From positions 1-15,584 of the forward strand of contig CAAGLU010000199.1 of the NCBI GenBank assembly GCA_900770865.1: DNA of 15,584 nucleotides, given 5' to 3'. The DNA is from an uncultured Atopobiaceae bacterium (GTDB taxonomy: Bacteria; Actinomycetota; Coriobacteriia; Coriobacteriales; Atopobiaceae). Both the position numbers and the translations under genes were made by a program. This document shows positions 11,428 to 15,584 of the stretch, in pieces (the stretch's first letter is position 1; the number at the start of each line of letters is the position of its first letter). A model generated the notes under the pieces. The model was not told the origin of the DNA, ran no database searches, and worked only from the letters and a program-made list of their open reading frames with translations.

Positions 11428-13524
11428 ATGGCACAGATGAAGTACAAGCTCGAAGACCTGCGAAACATCGGCATCATGGCCCACATCGATGCCGGTAAGA
11501 CCACCACTACCGAGCGCATCCTCTACTACACCGGCAAGACCCACAAGATCGGCGAGGTCCACGACGGTGCTGCCACCATGGACTGGATGGTCCAGGAGCA
11601 GGAGCGCGGCGTGACCATCACCTCTGCGGCCACCACGTGCTTCTGGAAGGATCACGTCATCCAGATCATCGACACCCCGGGCCACGTTGACTTCACGGCC
11701 GAGGTCGAGCGCTGCCTGCGCGTCCTCGACGGTGCTGTCGCCGTGTTCGACGCCGTCGCCGGCGTCCAGCCCCAGTCCGAGACCGTGTGGCGTCAGGCTG
11801 CAAAGTACAACGTCCCTCGCATCGCCTTCATCAACAAGTTCGACCGCGTGGGTGCTGACTTCTTCCACGCCATCGACACCATGAAGGAGCGCCTCTCTGC
11901 CCCCGCCGTGGCCGCGCAGATTCCCATGGGCTCCGAGTCCAACTTCTGGGGTCTCATCGACCTGGTCACCATGACCGCGTGGGACTTCAAGGAAGACGCC
12001 AAGGGCATGATTTACCCCGAGCCCATGGATGCCATCCCGGAGGAGTTCGCCGACCTCGCCCAGGAGAAGCGCGAGGAGCTGCTCGACGCAGCATCCAACT
12101 TCTCCGACGAGCTCATGGAGACCATCCTCGAGGAGAAGGATGTTCCCGTCGACCTCCTCAAGGCAGCTATCCGCAAGGGTGTCATCGCCAACGAGCTCAA
12201 CCCCGTCTTCGTGGGTTCCGCTTACAAGAACAAGGGCATCCAGGAGCTCCTCGACGCCGTCGTGGACTACCTGCCCAGCCCGCTCGACGTTCCCGAGATT
12301 GACGGCAAGAACCTCAAGGGTGAGCCCGAGGTCCGTCACGCGGATCCCAAGGAGCCCTTCTCGGCCCTGGCCTTCAAGATCATGACCGACCCGTACGTGG
12401 GCAAGCTCACCTACATCCGCGTTTACTCTGGTCAGGCGGAGGCAGGCTCCTATGTCTACAACTCCGTCAAGGACTCCAAGGAGCGCCTGGGCCGCATCCT
12501 CGAGATGAACGCCAACGACCGTGTTGACCGTGAGGAGTGCTCCGCCGGCGACATCGTTGCCTGCGTTGGCCTCAAGAACACCCAGACCGGTGACACCCTC
12601 TGCGACGAGCACAAGCCCATCGTCCTCGAGTCCATCAAGTTCGCCGACCCCGTCATCGACGTTGCCGTTGAGCCTAAGACCAAGGCCGAGCAGGAGAAAA
12701 TGTCCGTTGGTCTCGCCAAGCTGGCCGAGGAGGACCCGACCTTCCGCGTCCACACCGACCAGGAGACCGGCCAGACCATCATCGCCGGCATGGGCGAGCT
12801 GCACCTCGAGATCATCGTCGACCGTCTGCGCCGCGAGTTCAAGGTTGACTGCAACGTGGGCAAGCCCCAGGTTGCCTACCGCGAGACCGCTGGGCACGCC
12901 GTGCAGCACGCCGAGGGCAAGTTCGTCCGCCAGTCTGGTGGCCGCGGCCAGTATGGTCACGCGATTATCGACATGGAGCCCAACGAGGAGGGCAAGGGCT
13001 ACGAGTTCGTCAACGCCATCGTCGGCGGCGTCGTGCCCAAGGAGTACATCCCCTCGATTGACAAGGGCATCCAGGAGGCCCTGGAGAGCGGCGTCATTGC
13101 CGGCTACCCCGTGGTCGACATCAAGGTGACCCTCGTCGACGGCTCCTACCACGAGGTCGACTCCTCCGAGGCCGCCTTCAAGATCGCTGGCTCCATGGCG
13201 ATCAAGGACGCACTCAAGAAGTCCGATCCTGTCCTTCTCGAGCCCATCGAGGAGGTCGAGGTTGAGACCCCCGAGCAGTACATGGGTGACGTCATGGGCA
13301 ACCTGTCCTCTCGCCGCGGCAAGATCGAGGGCATGGAGGACCGCAAGGACACCAAGGTCATTCGCGCCAAGGTGCCCCTGGGCGAGATGTTTGGCTACGC
13401 TACCGACCTCCGCTCCCAGACGCAGGGTCGCGCGAGCTACACCATGCAGTTCAGCGCTTACGAGCCCGTTCCGAAGGCCGTCCGCGACGAGATCGTCGCC
13501 AAGGCCGGCGGCACCGCTTCCTAG
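11428..13524 (+). CDS. fusA: Translation elongation factor G
   Basis: A 698-residue GTPase that drives translocation on the ribosome. Seen: G1 AHIDAGKT (18-25), G2 around RGVTITSA with Thr63, G3 DTPGH (82-86), and G4 NKFD (136-139; NKMD is more common). Domain IV has SGGRGQYGHA (503-512) and the tip loop YHEVDS with His575, matching the decoding-site His583 of Escherichia. This is the canonical EF-G type, with no sign of the diverged resistance or recycling paralogues. ATG start 16 nt after rpsG; only a weak G-rich site (GGGGGT at 11414-11419) stands before it, so translation may be coupled to rpsG. No tuf gene follows, unlike the common str order; rpsJ comes 40 nt later. Confidence 0.98.
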   Translation: MAQMKYKLEDLRNIGIMAHIDAGKTTTTERILYYTGKTHKIGEVHDGAATMDWMVQEQERGVTITSAATTCFWKDHVIQIIDTPGHVDFTAEVERCLRVLDGAVAVFDAVAGVQPQSETVWRQAAKYNVPRIAFINKFDRVGADFFHAIDTMKERLSAPAVAAQIPMGSESNFWGLIDLVTMTAWDFKEDAKGMIYPEPMDAIPEEFADLAQEKREELLDAASNFSDELMETILEEKDVPVDLLKAAIRKGVIANELNPVFVGSAYKNKGIQELLDAVVDYLPSPLDVPEIDGKNLKGEPEVRHADPKEPFSALAFKIMTDPYVGKLTYIRVYSGQAEAGSYVYNSVKDSKERLGRILEMNANDRVDREECSAGDIVACVGLKNTQTGDTLCDEHKPIVLESIKFADPVIDVAVEPKTKAEQEKMSVGLAKLAEEDPTFRVHTDQETGQTIIAGMGELHLEIIVDRLRREFKVDCNVGKPQVAYRETAGHAVQHAEGKFVRQSGGRGQYGHAIIDMEPNEEGKGYEFVNAIVGGVVPKEYIPSIDKGIQEALESGVIAGYPVVDIKVTLVDGSYHEVDSSEAAFKIAGSMAIKDALKKSDPVLLEPIEEVEVETPEQYMGDVMGNLSSRRGKIEGMEDRKDTKVIRAKVPLGEMFGYATDLRSQTQGRASYTMQFSAYEPVPKAVRDEIVAKAGGTAS

Positions 13525-13564
13525 TTAACGACCACGAGCGATAGCTCATTTACGGAGGTTTACA

Positions 13565-13873
13565 GTGTCAAGCCAGAAGATCAGGATTCGCCTCAAGGGC
13601 TACGATCACGAGGTCGTCGACCAGTCTGCCAAGCTCATCGTGGACACCGCCCAGAAGACGGGCGCCCGCGTTTCCGGCCCTATCCCCCTGCCCACCGAGC
13701 GCAACCTTTACACGGTCATCCGCTCGCCCCACAAGGACAAGGACTCCCGCGAGCAGTTTGAGATGCTCACCCACAAGCGTCTCATCGACATCCTCGACCC
13801 CAGCAGCTCCACCGTCGACTCGCTTATGCGTCTCGACCTTCCTGCGGGCGTGGACATCGAGATCAAGCTCTAG
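13565..13873 (+). CDS. rpsJ: 30S ribosomal protein S10
   Basis: A 102-residue small-subunit head protein that in other bacteria also pairs with NusB in antitermination. Seen: IRIRLKGYDHEVVDQSA near the start, the extended loop with SGPIPLPTERNLYTVIRSPH, and EQFEMLTHKRLIDI, with normal length. GTG start, set by CGGAGG at 13553-13558 with 6-nt spacing. It follows fusA by 40 nt with no visible promoter between, so it appears to belong to the str transcript. It is cut off from rplC by a long terminator and an unrelated gene, an uncommon arrangement because S10 usually opens the S10 operon. Confidence 0.97.
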   Translation: MSSQKIRIRLKGYDHEVVDQSAKLIVDTAQKTGARVSGPIPLPTERNLYTVIRSPHKDKDSREQFEMLTHKRLIDILDPSSSTVDSLMRLDLPAGVDIEIKL

Positions 13874-13890
13874 TTCGAGCGTCTTTAGCA

Positions 13891-13938
13891 CGTACAAAGG
13901 GGCCTGCTTCCATCCGGAGGCGGGTCCCTTTTCGTACG
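13891..13938 (+). terminator. Intrinsic terminator of the str operon
   Basis: A 16-bp stem with three G-T pairs (13896-13911 with 13916-13931) closes an ATCC loop and runs into TTTT. Outer CGTAC (13891-13895) and GTACG (13934-13938) can extend it past a 2-nt bulge. It lies 18 nt after the rpsJ stop codon. Confidence 0.88.
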
Positions 13939-13939
13939 C

Positions 13940-13960
13940 GGGACTAGTTTGCTCGGCAAT
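13940..13960 (+). repeat. 21-bp repeat, copy 1 (TTGCTCGGCAA core)
   Basis: First of three related 21-bp units of the form GGGAYTRRKTTGCYCGGCAA plus T. The core palindrome has one mismatch here (TTGCT against GGCAA). Copy 2 follows with no gap. Confidence 0.75.
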
Positions 13961-13981
13961 GGGATTGAGTTGCCCGGCAAT
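13961..13981 (+). repeat. 21-bp repeat, copy 2 (TTGCCCGGCAA core)
   Basis: Directly abuts copy 1. The core TTGCCCGGCAA (13970-13980) is a perfect palindrome around a central C. GGGATT at 13961-13966 is matched by AATCCC at 13984-13989, making a larger 29-bp dyad. Confidence 0.8.
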
Positions 13982-14003
13982 TTAATCCCGCTTTCTTGTT
14001 TGT

Positions 14004-14024
14004 GGGATTGGTTTGCCCGGCAAT
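14004..14024 (+). repeat. 21-bp repeat, copy 3 (TTGCCCGGCAA core)
   Basis: Lies 22 bp after copy 2, with the same perfect TTGCCCGGCAA core (14013-14023) and GGGATTG start. The core is 43 bp from that of copy 2, and copies 1 and 2 are 21 bp apart, so all three are near whole helical turns. It sits just upstream of the likely -35 box of the next gene. Confidence 0.8.
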
Positions 14025-14028
14025 TCGA

Positions 14029-14056
14029 TTGCATAGGTACGGGTAGTATCTAGACT
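14029..14056 (+). promoter_or_regulatory. Probable promoter of the zinc-ribbon membrane protein gene
   Basis: TTGCAT (14029-14034), a 16-nt spacer, and TAGACT (14051-14056). It begins 5 nt after repeat copy 3, placing the three palindromes where an activator or repressor could act. Confidence 0.5.
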
Positions 14057-14082
14057 GTTGATTCTCGAGGCTAGGGGGTTGC

Positions 14083-14727
14083 ATGTTCTGTCCTCAGTGT
14101 GGAAAGAAGCTTGCCGGCACGGAGAAGTTCTGCCCCAACTGCGGCTTTGACCTTGCGCAGCCCTCTAGGAGCGCGGCCGCCTCGGGCACTGCCACTCCTG
14201 CCGGACAGCAGGCTCAGCAACAGCCGCAACCGCAACAGGTTCCCTTTGCAGGCACCCCCGCGCACGCCCCCAAGGCTGTGACAGCGGCTGAGCTTGTTAC
14301 CCTTACCGCTGCGCTTCTCATGGGCATTGCGGCCTTCCTGCCGTTCCTTATCGTCTCTGGCTCGAGCTACGACTACTCCGTTGCGCTTACTGATGCCCCG
14401 GATGGGGCCGTGCTCGTCCTTCTCGCCATTGCCACCGCCATTCTTCCCATGGTGCGCCGTCGCACTGCCGCGCTGGTACTCAGCTCAATTACCACCGCAT
14501 TTGCCCTTTTCGAGATATGCTCGGTGGGCCTCATGCTGCTCAACTCCACGTACACCGTGTACTACGTCAACCTTGGTGCCGGGTTCTGCCTGCTCATCCT
14601 TGGCATCGCGATGGGGGTGCTCTCGATCGTTCTTCTCGCCCGCGACAATATGCACGAGAAGCTCGAGCGCCAGCGCGTCATGGGGTCCTTCATTCCGGCC
14701 AACGGGACCACGCCGCGCCAGCAGTAG
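14083..14727 (+). CDS. Zinc-ribbon membrane protein of unknown function
   Basis: I do not recognise a specific family beyond the N-terminal zinc ribbon. The 214-residue protein starts with CPQC (Cys3, Cys6) and CPNC (Cys17, Cys20), a rubredoxin-like zinc knuckle of the type found at the cytoplasmic start of many Gram-positive membrane proteins. Residues 26-66 form a low-complexity linker rich in Ala, Gln, Pro and Ser. Four likely membrane helices follow at about 71-92, 108-124, 129-153 and 164-186, then a short charged tail. No catalytic motif is visible. ATG start preceded by AGGGGG at 14073-14078. It stands alone between the str terminator and the rplC promoter, and three palindromic repeats lie upstream. 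Its place among ribosomal genes may be incidental. Confidence 0.85.
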   Translation: MFCPQCGKKLAGTEKFCPNCGFDLAQPSRSAAASGTATPAGQQAQQQPQPQQVPFAGTPAHAPKAVTAAELVTLTAALLMGIAAFLPFLIVSGSSYDYSVALTDAPDGAVLVLLAIATAILPMVRRRTAALVLSSITTAFALFEICSVGLMLLNSTYTVYYVNLGAGFCLLILGIAMGVLSIVLLARDNMHEKLERQRVMGSFIPANGTTPRQQ

Positions 14728-14820
14728 GGTGGCGCCCGACGCCGCTTGAATCCATGGATACGCCCGACGGCGCGGAATGCGAATCCCCAGCTCCTGGGGC
14801 CAAGAAAATCTGCGAAGACA

Positions 14821-14849
14821 TTGTGAATGCCCGGTCCTGCGTGTAAACT
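14821..14849 (+). promoter_or_regulatory. Promoter of the rplC-led ribosomal protein operon
   Basis: TTGTGA (14821-14826), a 17-nt spacer, and TAAACT (14844-14849). The start point near 14856 gives a leader of about 120 nt before rplC. Confidence 0.75.
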
Positions 14850-14866
14850 AGACAGGCTGCGCTAAA

Positions 14867-14958
14867 GGGGAGAGTTGTGTCTCGCCCCCATGCGCCGCTT
14901 CTACAGGACGTGGTCCGCTGGGGAGGGCAGAGGAGCTGCCCATTGGTCCCATGACCAC
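14867..14958 (+). promoter_or_regulatory. Structured leader ahead of rplC
   Basis: Two structures can be drawn. GGGGAGAG (14867-14874) pairs with CTCGCCCC (14881-14888) with one mismatch. GTGGTC (14910-14915) pairs with GACCAC (14953-14958) around an inner hairpin GGGCAG (14925-14930) and CTGCCC (14936-14941). This could be a ribosomal-protein autoregulatory leader; in Escherichia the S10 operon leader is bound by L4. No match to a known leader class could be tested. Confidence 0.45.
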
Positions 14959-14964
14959 CGAGGG

Positions 14965-14970
14965 TAAGGA
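14965..14970 (+). promoter_or_regulatory. Ribosome-binding site that decides the rplC start
   Basis: TAAGGA stands 6 nt before the ATG at 14977 but directly against the in-frame ATG at 14971. The spacing favours 14977. Confidence 0.7.
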
Positions 14971-14976
14971 ATGAGC

Positions 14977-15584
14977 ATGGTCAGCACGATCCTTGGCCGC
15001 AAGCTCGGAATGACGCAGGTGTGGGATGAGGACGACAACGTCGTCCCCGTCACCGTCATCCAGGCTGGCCCCTGCACCGTCTCGCAGGTGAAGACGAAGG
15101 CGACCGACGGTTACGACGCCGTCCAGATCGGCTTCGGAGACATCAAGTCCAAGCACGTCAACAAGCCCATGGCTGGTCACTTTGCCGCCCACGGCGTCGA
15201 GCCCATGCGCTACCTGCGCGAGGTCCGCGTCGAGAACGGCGAGGAGCACCACACCGGCGACGTTGTGACCGTCGCCGACTTCGCGGACGTCAAGTCCGTC
15301 GACGTCATTGGCACCTCTAAGGGCAAGGGCTTCCAGGGCACCGTCAAGCGTTGGAACTTCTCCCGCGGCCCTATGACCCACGGCTGCCGTAACCAGCGTA
15401 AGCCTGGCTCCATTGGCCAGTGCGCCTACCCCGCTCGCGTCCGCAAGGGCCTGCACATGTACGGCCACATGGGCGACGAGCGCGTCACCGTCAAGAACCT
15501 CAAGCTCGTCCGCGTCGATGCCGAGCAGAACCTCATGCTCATCAAGGGCGCCGTGCCCGGCGGCAAGAACGCCCTGGTCCAGGT
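14977..15584 (+). CDS. rplC: 50S ribosomal protein L3 (3' truncated by the window)
   Basis: The first 202 residues of L3, a large-subunit protein that binds 23S rRNA early in assembly and reaches toward the peptidyl-transferase centre. Seen: ILGRKLGMTQVW at about 5-16, and the long central loop with GTSKGKGFQG (112-121), SRGPMTHGCRNQRKPGSIG, and GHMGDERVTVKN. The open frame runs off the end of the window, probably only a few residues short of the usual length. It is the first gene after the promoter at 14821, so this S10-type operon starts at rplC rather than rpsJ. Confidence 0.97.
   Translation, partial: MVSTILGRKLGMTQVWDEDDNVVPVTVIQAGPCTVSQVKTKATDGYDAVQIGFGDIKSKHVNKPMAGHFAAHGVEPMRYLREVRVENGEEHHTGDVVTVADFADVKSVDVIGTSKGKGFQGTVKRWNFSRGPMTHGCRNQRKPGSIGQCAYPARVRKGLHMYGHMGDERVTVKNLKLVRVDAEQNLMLIKGAVPGGKNALVQ

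Noticed and set aside
11344..13152. A 602-codon minus-strand open frame opposite fusA, and similar ones at 8986-10167 and 10437-11519
   Set aside because: Same antisense composition artefact; no ribosome-binding site, motif or family character.
13940..14024. The 21-bp repeats as a CRISPR array
   Set aside because: Only three copies, two of them with no spacer between, and no cas genes.
14785..14799. CCCCAG-CTC-CTGGGG hairpin as a terminator of the zinc-ribbon gene
   Set aside because: A 6-bp stem with no T run on either side; too weak to call.

Overview
This window is a high-GC actinobacterial chromosome segment. It carries the transcription and translation core (rpoB-rpoC, rpsL-rpsG-fusA-rpsJ, start of rplC), with a small metal-resistance and glycerol-metabolism block between rpoC and rpsL. 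The long coiled-coil insert near the N-terminus of beta-prime, the GC bias and the codon usage point to Actinobacteria. My best guess is class Coriobacteriia (Olsenella/Atopobium/Collinsella-like), inferred from protein character rather than from a search.

Layout, all genes on the + strand: the 3' part of rpoB (1-1449); rpoC (1455-5900), whose C-terminus carries an extra domain that aligns without gaps to the RNA polymerase alpha-subunit C-terminal domain; a strong intrinsic terminator; an ArsR/SmtB-type zinc sensor (6123-6467); a 522-bp non-coding stretch holding three ~70-bp repeat units and then a clear promoter with an overlapping operator-like inverted repeat; a Zn/Cd-type P1B ATPase (6990-9005); a glycerol dehydrogenase (9160-10272) with hairpins on both sides; a new strong promoter and the rpsL-rpsG-fusA-rpsJ cluster (10524-13873), without tuf between fusA and rpsJ; a long terminator; three 21-bp repeats with a TTGCCCGGCAA palindrome; a zinc-ribbon membrane protein of unknown function (14083-14727); and a promoter plus structured leader in front of rplC (14977 to the end, cut by the window).

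How the parts work together: rpoB and rpoC are translated from one message, the rpoC ribosome-binding site lying in the last codons of rpoB. The ArsR-type repressor keeps all four residues of the alpha-5 zinc site of SmtB, and an inverted repeat sits at the predicted start point of the ATPase promoter, so the pair looks like a zinc-responsive efflux module. rpsJ, normally the first gene of the S10 operon, has here been left in the str operon; the rest of the S10 operon restarts with its own promoter at rplC.

The observations most worth following are the alpha-CTD-like domain on beta-prime, the three ~70-bp units upstream of the ATPase, the helically phased TTGCCCGGCAA repeats, and a natural Arg at S12 position 88.
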